Part shown: piece by piece, positions 15,885 through 23,987 of the stretch
How the letters are laid out: each line of letters opens with the position of its first letter
Position numbering within the stretch: position 1 is the first letter of the stretch
Position numbers and translations under genes: made by a program
Assembly: GCA_964511405.1 (NCBI GenBank)
Contig: CAZEFK010000090.1
Coordinates: 1-28,417, forward strand
DNA: 28,417 nucleotides
Origin: CAZEFK01 sp964511405
Lineage (GTDB): Bacteria; Pseudomonadota; Alphaproteobacteria; Elsterales; Elsteraceae
Direction: 5' to 3'
Notes under the pieces: generated by a model
What the model saw: only the letters and a program-made list of their open reading frames with translations
Told to the model about the DNA's origin: nothing
The model's database searches: none

Positions 15885-16889
15885 CTATGTCCGGGCGTTC
15901 GGCCGATCGGCGAAGACCTGGTCCAGCTCCGACGCATCGAGGATCCGCTCGCTCCACAGGTCGAGCTGCTGGGCGGTCGCGGTGCGCAGACGCGCCTCGA
16001 CCGCCTGATCCAGCGGGCCGAACCGGCGCCGGATCTGGCGGGCCAGCATCTCCGCCTTACCTTCGGCCCGTCCTTCGGCCTTGCCTTCGGCCCGGCCCTT
16101 GGCCTCGCCTTCGTCGAGCCATCGTTGAGCAAATGTGGTGACCACCTGCTCCTCCTCTTCCGGTAGAACTTCGCGCAGGATACTCCGGACCAGATCGCCG
16201 CGCGCATCGTCCAGAGTGACGCCCAGATAGTAGACCAGGGTGACGAGGTCGTCGCGGCCGAGGCGCTGCGCCTCGCGGGCCAATTGCAGCAGCTTGCGGC
16301 GGCCGGCGCGGCCGATCGGCCCGTGTTTCAGGATCATGAGCCCGACCCGAAGCGGCCGCTCGCGCGACAGCTCGGCGTCCGGGATGCGGCCCAGATCGAC
16401 CAGGCTGTAGCGGAAGTCGAGCAGGTGGGGCCGCATCGCCGGGTCGGCGTCGGTGGCCTCCACCAGCGACAGCGGCACCGTCCAAGGTGCGGCGCCGTTG
16501 TAGACGACCATCGTCACCAGCGCCGGCAGCGGCCGCAGCCGGCCGTCGGCACCGCGGCCCTCGGTCCCCTCCCATTGCGCCAGGATCCGGTACTGGTAGC
16601 CCAGGAGCTGCAGGGCGATGCGCGGGTCGGGCGTCGATTTGTGCTCGAGCAGGGCGTAGACCAGGGCCGGCCGGCCGGTGATCGTGGTCGTGCGGTAGAG
16701 CCGGTCGGTGCGGTAGCCGCGCAAGGCACGGGACACGAAGCTGCCCGGCACCAGCTCCGGCTGATCCGGCGACAGCAGGGCGGCGACATCAGGCGGCAGG
16801 CGCTCGCGCAGCAGCGCGCCGGCCATGCCCGGCCGGTCGAGCAGAACCTGGAAGAACGCGTCATGGCGCTGGATGGTGCGGCCGCCCAT
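15885..16889 (-). CDS. Rpn-family recombination-promoting nuclease/putative transposase-like protein with DUF4351 tail
   Basis: 334 residues from ATG 16889. The N-terminal 'HDAFFQVLLDRPGMAGALLRERLPP' and 'YRTDRLYRT...ALVYALLEHKSTPDP' match the PDDEXK-type Rpn/PD-nuclease family. The likely active residues are Asp62, Glu82 and Lys84. 'VTMVVYNGAAPWTVP' is a further family landmark. Residues 261-280 form a charged repeat of GxAEG/KAEG units, then a DUF4351-like end (about 281-326: 'RRRFGPLDQAVEARLRTATAQQLDLWSERILDA'). E. coli RpnA promotes recombination and cleaves DNA. Despite the family name, no terminal inverted repeats or target duplication were seen, so this is not called an insertion sequence. 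It is the distal gene after the HugZ-like gene on the same strand, with 78 bases between. Confidence 0.85.
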   Translation of the reverse strand: MGGRTIQRHDAFFQVLLDRPGMAGALLRERLPPDVAALLSPDQPELVPGSFVSRALRGYRTDRLYRTTTITGRPALVYALLEHKSTPDPRIALQLLGYQYRILAQWEGTEGRGADGRLRPLPALVTMVVYNGAAPWTVPLSLVEATDADPAMRPHLLDFRYSLVDLGRIPDAELSRERPLRVGLMILKHGPIGRAGRRKLLQLAREAQRLGRDDLVTLVYYLGVTLDDARGDLVRSILREVLPEEEEQVVTTFAQRWLDEGEAKGRAEGKAEGRAEGKAEMLARQIRRRFGPLDQAVEARLRTATAQQLDLWSERILDASELDQVFADRPNART

Positions 16890-16967
16890 GACGGCTCAAT
16901 CCCAGTCTTCCGCTTGGCTGATCGTTACCCGAACCATGCCGGCGTACCAATAAGCAAGCGCGAAAGG

Positions 16968-17441
16968 TCATTCGGCGGCGATCGCCGCCCACGGGATCCA
17001 GTGGATGCGGCCGAAGCCGCCCACCAGGTGGCCGGCGGTCGGCCGCATCCGGTAGAGATGGAAGTCGGCGAACCCGGCATATTGGCCTGCCGACGGATGG
17101 CGCGCGACATACCGCGCCAGGCTGTCCTGGCGTGCCGCAGGGGCCACGCGCCCGGCGGTGCCGAGCAGGCTGAGGCGCGGGCCGGCCAGTGGATCGGCGA
17201 AGCCGGCGGTACCGTCGATCAGCAGCGACAGGCGGCTGTCGGCCTTGAGGTTGCGGCTGTGGTCGGCCAAGTCCGACAGCAGCAGCAGCGGGCAGAGGTC
17301 GGCGTCGAAGGCGATCAGCACCAGGCTGCCATAGGGCCATCCGGTCGCGGCCGGCCGGGCCAGCATGGTCGACAGCACCGCCCGGTCGGCGGTGGTCAAC
17401 AGCTGGCGTGCGGCGGCGGCCGGTTCGGCGTCGGTGGACAT
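16968..17441 (-). CDS. HugZ-like pyridoxamine 5'-phosphate oxidase-fold protein
   Basis: 157 residues from ATG 17441, with GAGGAG about 9 bases upstream; a longer in-frame start at 17510 lacks homology and a ribosome site. The sequence shows the split-barrel flavin fold of the HugZ/PNPOx group: 'AVLSTMLARPAATGWPYGSLVLIAFD', 'PLLLLSDLADHSRNLKADSRLSLLID', 'DPLAGPRLSLLGTAGRV', 'ARYVARHPSAGQYAGFADFHLYRM' and 'GGFGRIHWI'. The last two blocks ('RHP.A..YA.F.DF' and 'GGFGR') are typical of HugZ-related proteins, some of which bind or degrade haem. It lacks the extra DUF2470 domain seen in longer members. It is divergent from chvI. The biochemical role is uncertain. Confidence 0.85.
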   Translation of the reverse strand: MSTDAEPAAAARQLLTTADRAVLSTMLARPAATGWPYGSLVLIAFDADLCPLLLLSDLADHSRNLKADSRLSLLIDGTAGFADPLAGPRLSLLGTAGRVAPAARQDSLARYVARHPSAGQYAGFADFHLYRMRPTAGHLVGGFGRIHWIPWAAIAAE

Positions 17442-17545
17442 GGCTCGGGGCTCCTCGACAACGGCTGATGCAAGCGCGATATCAGGGACGACACAGTCGC
17501 AGTACCGCAACAGGCGCAGACAGCGATAGGGGAGCGCGCGCGGGG

Positions 17546-18238
17546 ATGGTCACTCCTTCGTCCACGATTGCGCTGGTCGACGATGACCGCAACATCGTTG
17601 CGTCCGTGTCGATCGCGCTGGAAGCCGAGGGCTTCCAGGTCCGGGCCTACCAGGACGGCGATTCGGCGCTGAAGGGCATCCAGGCGCGGCCGGTCGACCT
17701 CGCGGTCCTGGACATCAAGATGCCGCGGCTGGACGGCTTCGAGCTCCTGGCTCGGTTGCGCCGGTCGTCGACGGTGCCGGTGATCTTTCTGACCTCCAAG
17801 GACGAGGACGAGGATGAGATCAAGGGACTGGCGCTGGGCGCCGACGACTATATCCGCAAGCCCTTCAGCCAGGCCCTGTTGATCGCGCGCATCCGCGCCC
17901 TGCTGCGCCGGCGCGACGGCAGCTATGGCGACGACGGCCTGATGCGGCGCGGCCGGCTGGTGCTCGACCAGAACCGGCACACCTGCACCTGGGACGGCAA
18001 GCCGGTCGACCTCACGGTCACCGAGTTCCTGCTGCTGACCGCGCTGGCGCAGCGCCCGGGCTATGTGAAGAGCCGCGACCAGCTGCTGGATGCCGCCTAC
18101 GGCGATGGCGGCTATGTCGACGACCGCACCATCGACAGCCACATCAAGCGGCTGCGCAAGAAGTTCAAGGCGGTCGACCCGGAGTTCGGCGACATCGAGA
18201 CCCTGTACGGCGTCGGCTACCGGTTCCTGGGGGCGTGA
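17546..18238 (+). CDS. chvI: Two-component response regulator, ChvI-like (OmpR/PhoB family)
   Basis: 230 residues from ATG 17546, with AGGGGAG around 17528-17534. The receiver domain has the acidic pair 'ALVDDDRNI', the phosphoacceptor Asp56 in 'AVLDIKMPRLDG', the switch Thr in 'FLTSKDEDEDEIKG' and Lys in 'IRKPFS'. A winged-helix DNA-binding domain follows ('LTVTEFLLLTALAQRPGYVKSRDQLLDAAYGD', 'VDDRTIDSHIKRLRKKFK', 'TLYGVGYRF'). 'VTSKDEEIDE'-type sequence after the switch Thr and 'RTIDSHIKRLRKKF' are typical of ChvI. The ChvG-ChvI pair controls envelope, exopolysaccharide and acid responses in alphaproteobacteria. Its stop overlaps the chvG start by one base. Confidence 0.93.
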   Translation: MVTPSSTIALVDDDRNIVASVSIALEAEGFQVRAYQDGDSALKGIQARPVDLAVLDIKMPRLDGFELLARLRRSSTVPVIFLTSKDEDEDEIKGLALGADDYIRKPFSQALLIARIRALLRRRDGSYGDDGLMRRGRLVLDQNRHTCTWDGKPVDLTVTEFLLLTALAQRPGYVKSRDQLLDAAYGDGGYVDDRTIDSHIKRLRKKFKAVDPEFGDIETLYGVGYRFLGA

Positions 18239-19905
18239 TGGCGGATCTCGCCGACGCCCCGGCCGCCGCCCGGCCACCGCCGGCAATGGCGGTGCCGCGG
18301 ACCGTGCGGCTGGGGCGCCGGCGTGTTTCGCCGCTGACCCTGCGCATCCTGGGCGTCAACGTCCTGGCCTTGGCGATCCTGGCAGTCGGACTGCTGTACC
18401 TGGATCGTTACGAAGCCGGTCTGATCACGTCGCAGTTCCAGTCGATGCGCACCGAAGCGCGGCTGATCGCCGGCGCCTTGGGCGAGGGTGCGACCGACGA
18501 CGCCGGCGGCATCGAGGCGCCGCACTTGGCGGTCGAGGCGGCTCGCCCGCTGGTGCGCCGGCTGGTCGGCCCGACCCAGGCCCGCGCCCGCCTCTATGGC
18601 GACGACAGCCGGCTGATCACCGACAGCACGCTGCTGCAGGCGCCGGGCGGGCTGATCATGGTGGTGCCGCTGAAATCGGGCACGCCGCCGTCCTGGTCGC
18701 CGCTGACCGCGGTCACCGGCACCTACGCCTGGCTGTTCAACGCGCTGCCGCGCCGCGACAGCTATCCCCACTACCCGACCGGCCTGGAGCCGAACCTCGA
18801 GGCCTTTCCGGAGGGCGTGGCCGCGCTCGGCGGCGATGCCGCCCAGCGCCTCTATGTCGGCGCCGACGGCCGGTTGGTCCTCAGCGTCGCCGAGCCGGTC
18901 CAGCACTACCGGCGCGTGGTGGGCGTGCTGCTGCTGGCCCAGGATTCCGCCGGGATCGACGCCGCGGTTCGGTCGGTCCGGATCGACATACTGCTGCTGT
19001 TCAGCGCGGCATTGGCGGTCACGGTGCTGCTGTCGCTGTACCTGGCCGGCACCATCGCGCGCCCGATCCGCCGGCTGGCCGCCGCGGCCGAGCTCGTGCG
19101 CACCGGCCGCAGTCGAACCGCCATCCCCGACTTCTCCGGTCGCGGCGACGAGATCGGCGACCTGTCGGGGGCACTGCACGCCATGACCGCGGCCTTGTGG
19201 CAGCGCATGGCGGCGATCGAGCAGTTCGCGGCCGATGTCGCCCACGAGATCAAGAATCCGCTGACGTCTGTGCGCAGTGCCGTCGAGACCGCCGCGCGGG
19301 TGAGTGACCCGCTTCAGCAGCGGCGCCTGCTCAAGCTGGTGCTGGAGGACGTGCGCCGCCTGGACCGCCTGATCACCGACATCGCCGGCGCATCGCGGCT
19401 GGATGCCGAGTTGGCCCGTGCCGAGCCCGAGCGGGTCGCCCTGGATCGGTTGCTCGCGTCCTTCGCGGAAGTGCATGCCGCAACCCGCCGGCCGGAGGCG
19501 CCGCGGCTGACCCTGGACTTGGCGCCGGGCGCCGACCTTGCCGTCCGCGGCATCGAGGATCGGCTCGTTCAGATCCTGCGCAACCTGATCGCCAATGCCG
19601 AATCCTTCAGCCCGCCCGGCGGCGAGATCCGGCTCACGGCAAGCCGAAGCGGTCATTTCGTAACCGTAACCATCGATGACGCGGGGCCCGGCGTGCCCGA
19701 GGGCAAGACCGAGGCGATCTTCGAGCGCTTCTATTCCGAGCGCCCGGCCGGCGAGCAGTTCGGGCTGCATTCCGGCCTTGGCCTCAGCATCTCGCGCCAG
19801 ATCGCCGAGGCCCATGGCGGCGCGCTGACGGCCGAGAACCGGGTCGGTGAGGGCGGGCGGGTGCTGGGCGCGCGCTTCGTCCTGCGCCTGCCGGCGGCCC
19901 GGTGA
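18238..19905 (+). CDS. chvG: Sensor histidine kinase, ChvG/ExoS-like
   Basis: 555 residues from ATG 18238, overlapping the chvI stop (TGATG). A basic N-terminus precedes TM1 (about 'ILGVNVLALAILAVGLLYL'). A periplasmic region of roughly 190 residues follows, then TM2 ('ILLLFSAALAVTVLLSLYLAG') and HAMP ('TIARPIRRLAAAAE'). The dimerisation domain has His336 in 'FAADVAHEIKNPLTSVRSAV'. The ATPase domain shows the N-box 'NLIANAESFSPP', G1 'DDAGPGVPE', F-box 'IFERFYSERP' and G2 'GLGLSISRQIAEAHGG'. In relatives the periplasmic regulator ExoR represses the kinase; no exoR-like gene is in the window. The gene ends with a GTGA overlap into hprK. Confidence 0.93.
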   Translation: MADLADAPAAARPPPAMAVPRTVRLGRRRVSPLTLRILGVNVLALAILAVGLLYLDRYEAGLITSQFQSMRTEARLIAGALGEGATDDAGGIEAPHLAVEAARPLVRRLVGPTQARARLYGDDSRLITDSTLLQAPGGLIMVVPLKSGTPPSWSPLTAVTGTYAWLFNALPRRDSYPHYPTGLEPNLEAFPEGVAALGGDAAQRLYVGADGRLVLSVAEPVQHYRRVVGVLLLAQDSAGIDAAVRSVRIDILLLFSAALAVTVLLSLYLAGTIARPIRRLAAAAELVRTGRSRTAIPDFSGRGDEIGDLSGALHAMTAALWQRMAAIEQFAADVAHEIKNPLTSVRSAVETAARVSDPLQQRRLLKLVLEDVRRLDRLITDIAGASRLDAELARAEPERVALDRLLASFAEVHAATRRPEAPRLTLDLAPGADLAVRGIEDRLVQILRNLIANAESFSPPGGEIRLTASRSGHFVTVTIDDAGPGVPEGKTEAIFERFYSERPAGEQFGLHSGLGLSISRQIAEAHGGALTAENRVGEGGRVLGARFVLRLPAAR

Positions 19906-20339
19906 CCGAGGCGCTGGTCCACGCCACCTGCGTGGCGGTCGGGGGCTTGGCCGTGCTGCTGCGCGGGCCCTCGGGCGCCGGCAAGTCGGACCTGGCGCTG
20001 CGCCTGATCGACGGCGGCGCCGTGCTGGTGGCCGACGACCAGGTGCTGCTGCGCGCCGCGGCCGGCCGGCTCACGGCCCACCCGGCGCCCGGGCTTGTCG
20101 GCCTGCTGGAGGTCCGCGGATTGGGGATCGTTTCGCTGCCGTACGCGGCCATGGCGCCGGTCGCGCTGGTCGTCGACCTGGTCGGGCCGGCGGCGATCGA
20201 GCGGCTGCCCGAGCCGGCGGCGGCGGCGCTGCTCGGCTGTGCGGTCCCGCGCCTGGAGCTGGACCCCTGGCCGGCCGCGGCCGCGGCCAAGGTTCGGCTT
20301 GCCGTCGCGGCCCGGTCGCGCGATACACTCTCGCCGTGA
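19902..20339 (+). CDS. hprK: HPr kinase/phosphorylase, short alphaproteobacterial form
   Basis: 145 residues from GTG 19902, overlapping the chvG stop by four bases (GTGA). It has Walker A 'GPSGAGKSD' (residues 22-30), 'LVADDQVLL' with the acidic pair after the second strand, and the HprK signature 'LEVRGLGIVSLPY'. Firmicute HprK is about twice as long, with an N-terminal regulatory domain; the short catalytic-domain-only form is the rule in alphaproteobacteria. It phosphorylates and dephosphorylates the regulatory Ser of HPr, encoded three genes downstream. Its place between chvG and rapZ ties two-component signalling to the PTS relay. The stop overlaps the rapZ start (GTGA). Confidence 0.92.
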   Translation: MTEALVHATCVAVGGLAVLLRGPSGAGKSDLALRLIDGGAVLVADDQVLLRAAAGRLTAHPAPGLVGLLEVRGLGIVSLPYAAMAPVALVVDLVGPAAIERLPEPAAAALLGCAVPRLELDPWPAAAAAKVRLAVAARSRDTLSP

Positions 20340-21319
20340 TCGGAGACACGGCCCTGACCGCCACGGCGCCCCCGCCCGAAGCCCGTTCCGCGGCTGCCCT
20401 CCGGCCGTTGGTCGTGCTGATTACCGGGATGTCCGGCGCCGGCCGGTCGACGGCGCTGAAGGTGCTGGAGGACAGTGGCTTCGAGGCGGTCGACAATCTG
20501 CCGCTATCGCTGCTCGGGGCGGTCACGGCGGCGCCGGCCAAGCCGCTGGCGCTGGGCCTCGACACCCGCACCCGCGGCTTCTCGGCGGAGCGTATCCTGC
20601 GCGTCCTGGACGAGCTGCGCGCGCGCGGCGAATGGCGCCCCGCACTGCTGTTCATGACCTGTGACGACGATGTGCTGCAGCGCCGCTATACCGAGACCCG
20701 CCGGCGCCATCCGCTGGCCACCGACCGGCCGGTGCTCGACGGCATCGCGATCGAGCGCCGGATGTTGGCGCCGCTGCTGGGCGCGGCCGACCTGGTCGTC
20801 GACACCACCGATCTGGCGCTCGCCGACCTGCGCCGACTGCTGCGCGCCCATTTCGCCGGCGACGATCAAGGCGGCCTCAGCATCAACGTGCTGTCCTTCA
20901 GCTACCGGCTGGGCGTGCCGCGCGAAGCCGACCTGGTGATCGACGTCCGCTTCCTGCGCAATCCCTATTACGATCCGGTGCTGCGCCCGCTCGACGGCAC
21001 TGACGCCGCAGTCGGGGCCCATGTCGAAGCCGATCCCGATTTTGGTGCGTTCTTCGAGAACCTGACGCGGTTGGTCGGCCCGCTGCTGCCGCGCTACCAG
21101 GCCGAGGGCAAGAGCTACCTGACCATTGCCGTCGGCTGCACCGGTGGCCGGCACCGCTCCGTCTACACGGTCGAGCGGCTTGGGGCCTGGCTCGGTTCGC
21201 TCGGCCGGCGCGTGGCGCTCAGGCATCGCGACCTGGGCCGCGGCGTGTCGGCAAAGGGCACGGACCGCGGCGGGTCCGGGGGCGGATCCGGGCGGGAGAC
21301 GGAGCGGATCGAGCAATGA
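20336..21319 (+). CDS. rapZ: RapZ-family nucleotide-binding protein (RNase adapter / YvcJ-like)
   Basis: 327 residues from GTG 20336, which overlaps the hprK stop as GTGA. The P-loop is 'GMSGAGRST' (31-39). It is followed by the family blocks 'LEDSGFEAVDNLPLSLL', 'LGLDTRTRGFS', 'LFMTCDDDVLQRRYTETRRRHPL', 'LSFSYRLGVPREADLVIDVRFLRNPYY' and the RNA/ligand-binding C-terminal block 'YLTIAVGCTGGRHRSVYTVE'. A Gly/Ser-rich tail (about 22 residues) follows the last conserved part. In enterics RapZ guides RNase E to the GlmZ small RNA and controls GlcN6P synthesis; YvcJ is the Bacillus form. The role in alphaproteobacteria is unsettled. The stop overlaps the EIIA start (ATGA). Confidence 0.93.
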   Translation: MIGDTALTATAPPPEARSAAALRPLVVLITGMSGAGRSTALKVLEDSGFEAVDNLPLSLLGAVTAAPAKPLALGLDTRTRGFSAERILRVLDELRARGEWRPALLFMTCDDDVLQRRYTETRRRHPLATDRPVLDGIAIERRMLAPLLGAADLVVDTTDLALADLRRLLRAHFAGDDQGGLSINVLSFSYRLGVPREADLVIDVRFLRNPYYDPVLRPLDGTDAAVGAHVEADPDFGAFFENLTRLVGPLLPRYQAEGKSYLTIAVGCTGGRHRSVYTVERLGAWLGSLGRRVALRHRDLGRGVSAKGTDRGGSGGGSGRETERIEQ

Positions 21320-21720
21320 TCGGGCTGGTTTTGGTCACCCATGGTCGGCTCGCCGCCGAATTCGTCGCCGCGCTGGAGCATGTGGTCGGGCCACAGCGCA
21401 ATTGCGTGGCGGTGTGCATCGGCCCCGACGACGACATGGAGCAGCGCCGCCAGGACATCCTGGATTGCGTCGGCCAGGTCGACGAGGGCGATGGCGTCGT
21501 GGTGCTGACCGACATGTTCGGCGGCACGCCGTCGAACCTGGCGATCTCGATCATCGAGAAGGCCCATGTCGAGGTGATCGCCGGCGTCAACCTGCCGATG
21601 CTGATCAAGCTGGCGTCGGTACGCCAGGACCAGCCGCTCGCCGGGGCGGTCGCCCGCGCCCAGGAGGCCGGCCGCAAATACATCGCCGTCGCCTCGCGGC
21701 TCTTGAACGGCGAGAGCTGA
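21316..21720 (+). CDS. PTS EIIA component, mannose family (EIIA-Man)
   Basis: 134 residues from ATG 21316, overlapping the rapZ stop. The phosphorylation site is His9 in 'MIGLVLVTHGRLA', and the family motif 'VVVLTDMFGGTPSNLA' follows near residues 63-77. Length and layout match single-domain EIIA(Man) proteins. It would receive phosphate from HPr. There is no EIIB, EIIC or EIID gene anywhere in the window, so it is probably a regulatory output, as proposed for incomplete PTSs of alphaproteobacteria. HPr follows after 14 bases. Confidence 0.93.
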   Translation: MIGLVLVTHGRLAAEFVAALEHVVGPQRNCVAVCIGPDDDMEQRRQDILDCVGQVDEGDGVVVLTDMFGGTPSNLAISIIEKAHVEVIAGVNLPMLIKLASVRQDQPLAGAVARAQEAGRKYIAVASRLLNGES

Positions 21721-21734
21721 AGGAGAGCGCCCGG

Positions 21735-22040
21735 TTGATCTCGCGGACCGCCACCATCTGCAACCGCCGGGGCCTTCATGCCCGCGCCGCGGCCCGCTTC
21801 GTCAAGACGGCCGAGAAATTCGACGCCGAGATCCAAGTGATGCTGTCGCAGCGCGCCCAGGAGCGCGTCAGCCAGCCCTGCATGAAGGACGCCGCCGTAT
21901 CCGGGCGCTCGATCATGGGCCTGATGATGCTGGCGGCGGGGCCCGGGGTGGAGATCGAGCTCCACGCCTCCGGCGACCAGGCCGACGAGGCGCTGGAAGC
22001 CCTGACCGCGCTGATCGCCGCCAAGTTCGACGAAGACTAG
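21735..22040 (+). CDS. ptsH: HPr phosphocarrier protein with TTG start and internal insertion
   Basis: 101 residues from TTG 21735, supported by AGGAGAG at 21721-21727 and by conserved sequence starting immediately after ('ISRTATICNRRGLHARAAARFVK'). His15 in 'GLHARA' is the EI phosphorylation site. Ser59 in 'SGRSIMGLMMLAAGPG' is the HPr-kinase site. In ordinary HPr these are 31 residues apart (His15, Ser46); here they are 44 apart, so about 13 extra residues lie between 'FDAEIQV' and 'SGRSIMG', including a Cys in 'SQPCMKD'. The C-terminus is normal ('LIAAKFDED'). It links EI to EIIA and is the probable HprK target. Confidence 0.93.
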   Translation: MISRTATICNRRGLHARAAARFVKTAEKFDAEIQVMLSQRAQERVSQPCMKDAAVSGRSIMGLMMLAAGPGVEIELHASGDQADEALEALTALIAAKFDED

Positions 22041-22188
22041 CCGTCTCCGCGTCGTTCCCCGGACGTTGGCCCCAAGACCGCTCGGTCGGCGGGCACCGAT
22101 CGCGGCCCCGCGGGAATCCAGTTGGCTGTGCGATGCGGCATGCCTCACGCTCGGGGAGCGGCCGGACAAAAGGGGATTGGGGGGAGGG

Positions 22189-23979
22189 ATGGTGATCGAG
22201 GTTCCGCCGGCGAGCAATCGGCCGGAGCGGGTCCTGGCCGGCTTGCCGGTCAGCCCCGGCATCGCCATCGGCACCGCCTGGCTGTCCGACGGCGGCTCGC
22301 TACCGACCCCGGAATACGAGATCGAGCCGGCCCGGGTCGAGGCCGAGCGCGAGCGCTTCGCCGATGCCGTCCAGGCCGCTGTCCGCCAAGTCAAGAAGCT
22401 CAAGACCAAGGCCGCGGCGCTGCCGGATTCGGCGGCCGAGGAGCTGGGCTATCTGCTCGACGCCCGGCTGCAGATGCTGTCGGGCTCGCGTCTGGTGCGC
22501 GGCGTCGACCGGCGCATCGGCGAGCATCGCGTCAATGCCGAGGCTGCGGTCCGGGCCGAGATCGCCGGCATCGTCGACGGCTTCGCGCGGATGGAGGATG
22601 CCTACCTCCGCGCCCGCGCCGACGACGTGCGCGAGGTCGGCGACCGGCTGATCCGCACGCTCATGCACGCGCCCTATCAGGCGTTCAAGCACCTGCCCGA
22701 GGGCGCCATCGTGCTGGCCGAAGAGCTGACCCCGGCCGACACCGCCCTGCTCGACCCCAAGCGGGTGGTGGCGTTCGCCACCATCCTGGGCGGGCCCGAG
22801 AGCCACACCGCCATCATCGCGCGCAGCCTGGGCATCCCGGCGGTGGTCGGGGTGCCCGGCCTGATCGCCGGGCTCGAGTCGGGCGATACCGTGATCGTCG
22901 ACGGCGGCGCTGGCCGCGTCGTGGTCAATCCGTCGATCGAGACCACCGACGCCTATGTGCAGCGGCTGGAGAGCCTGCGCATGGAGCGGGTGCGCCTGGG
23001 TGGCCTGCGCAAGTTGCCGCCGGTGACCCGCGACGGCGTCACCATCGGGCTCCAGGCCAACCTGGAGTTGCCGCGCGACGTCGCCGGCGCCCTCAATGCC
23101 GGCGCCACCGGCATCGGCCTGCTGCGCACCGAGTTCATGTTCATGAACGCCGAGCGGCTGCCCAGCGAGGAGGACCAGTACCAGCTGCTGCGCGAAGTGG
23201 TGGCCGGCATGGCCGGCCGTCCGGTCACCATCCGCACGCTCGACCTGGGCGGCGACAAGCTGGCGCCGGGCCTGCGCGACGAGATTGGCCACGATGTCGC
23301 CGACGTCGGCAATCCCGCGCTCGGCGTGCGCGGGATCCGCCTGGCGCTGGCCCACCGCCGCCTGCTCGAAACCCAGTTGGCCGCCATCCTGCGCGCCTCG
23401 GCCCATGGCGAGGTGCGTATCCTGCTGCCGATGGTCTCAAGCGTCAGCGAGGTCCGGGCGGTGCGCGAGGTGGTGGCGGCGGTGGCGCGGCGGCTGAAGC
23501 GCCGCAAGGTGCCGATCGGCCTGCCGCTGCCGCGCATCGGCGCCATGATCGAAGTGCCGGGCGCGGCGCTGGCGGCCGATGCGCTGGCCACCGAGGCCGC
23601 GTTCTTCTCGATCGGCACCAACGACCTGACCATGTACACGCTGGCCATCGACCGCGGCGACGAGCGGGTGGCGGCCCTGTACAACCCGCTGCACCCGGCA
23701 GTGCTGCGGCTGATCCAGTTCACCGTCGAGGCCGCGCTGCGCGCCCGCCTGCCGGTGGCGGTGTGCGGCGAGATCGCCGGCGATCCGCGCTTCACGGCGC
23801 TGCTGCTGGGCCTCGGCGTGCGCGAGCTGTCGATGGCAGCGCCCAGCCTGCTCCGGGTCAAGGAGCGGGTGCGTGCGACCAGCCTGATGGAGGCCTCGCG
23901 CCGGGCCAGGGTGATCATGGACCAGTGGGACGAGTCCCGGATCGGCGAGCTGTTGGACGACTTCAACCGCGGCTTGTGA
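22189..23979 (+). CDS. ptsI: Phosphoenolpyruvate-protein phosphotransferase (PTS enzyme I)
   Basis: 596 residues from ATG 22189. A G-rich site (GGAGG at 22183-22187) is closer than usual, so GTG 22192 may be the true start. It is a standard three-part EI without an N-terminal GAF domain. The HPr-binding and phosphohistidine domain begins 'LAGLPVSPGIAIGTAWL', with His206 in 'GGPESHTAIIARSLGIPAVVG'. The PEP-binding barrel has 'LLRTEFMFMN', 'TIRTLDLGGDK', 'NPALGVRGIRL', 'FFSIGTNDLTMYTLAIDRGDE' and the active Cys526 in 'CGEIAGDP'. It takes phosphate from PEP and passes it to HPr. It lies 148 bp after ptsH, a gap with no gene seen, and is probably the last gene of the block. It nearly abuts the convergent VOC gene (8 bases). 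Confidence 0.95.
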   Translation: MVIEVPPASNRPERVLAGLPVSPGIAIGTAWLSDGGSLPTPEYEIEPARVEAERERFADAVQAAVRQVKKLKTKAAALPDSAAEELGYLLDARLQMLSGSRLVRGVDRRIGEHRVNAEAAVRAEIAGIVDGFARMEDAYLRARADDVREVGDRLIRTLMHAPYQAFKHLPEGAIVLAEELTPADTALLDPKRVVAFATILGGPESHTAIIARSLGIPAVVGVPGLIAGLESGDTVIVDGGAGRVVVNPSIETTDAYVQRLESLRMERVRLGGLRKLPPVTRDGVTIGLQANLELPRDVAGALNAGATGIGLLRTEFMFMNAERLPSEEDQYQLLREVVAGMAGRPVTIRTLDLGGDKLAPGLRDEIGHDVADVGNPALGVRGIRLALAHRRLLETQLAAILRASAHGEVRILLPMVSSVSEVRAVREVVAAVARRLKRRKVPIGLPLPRIGAMIEVPGAALAADALATEAAFFSIGTNDLTMYTLAIDRGDERVAALYNPLHPAVLRLIQFTVEAALRARLPVAVCGEIAGDPRFTALLLGLGVRELSMAAPSLLRVKERVRATSLMEASRRARVIMDQWDESRIGELLDDFNRGL

Positions 23980-23987
23980 GCCCTTAA

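Noticed and set aside
15885..16889. Insertion sequence or transposon at the Rpn gene
   Set aside because: The family is sometimes named 'putative transposase', but no terminal inverted repeats, target duplication or second mobile gene were seen.
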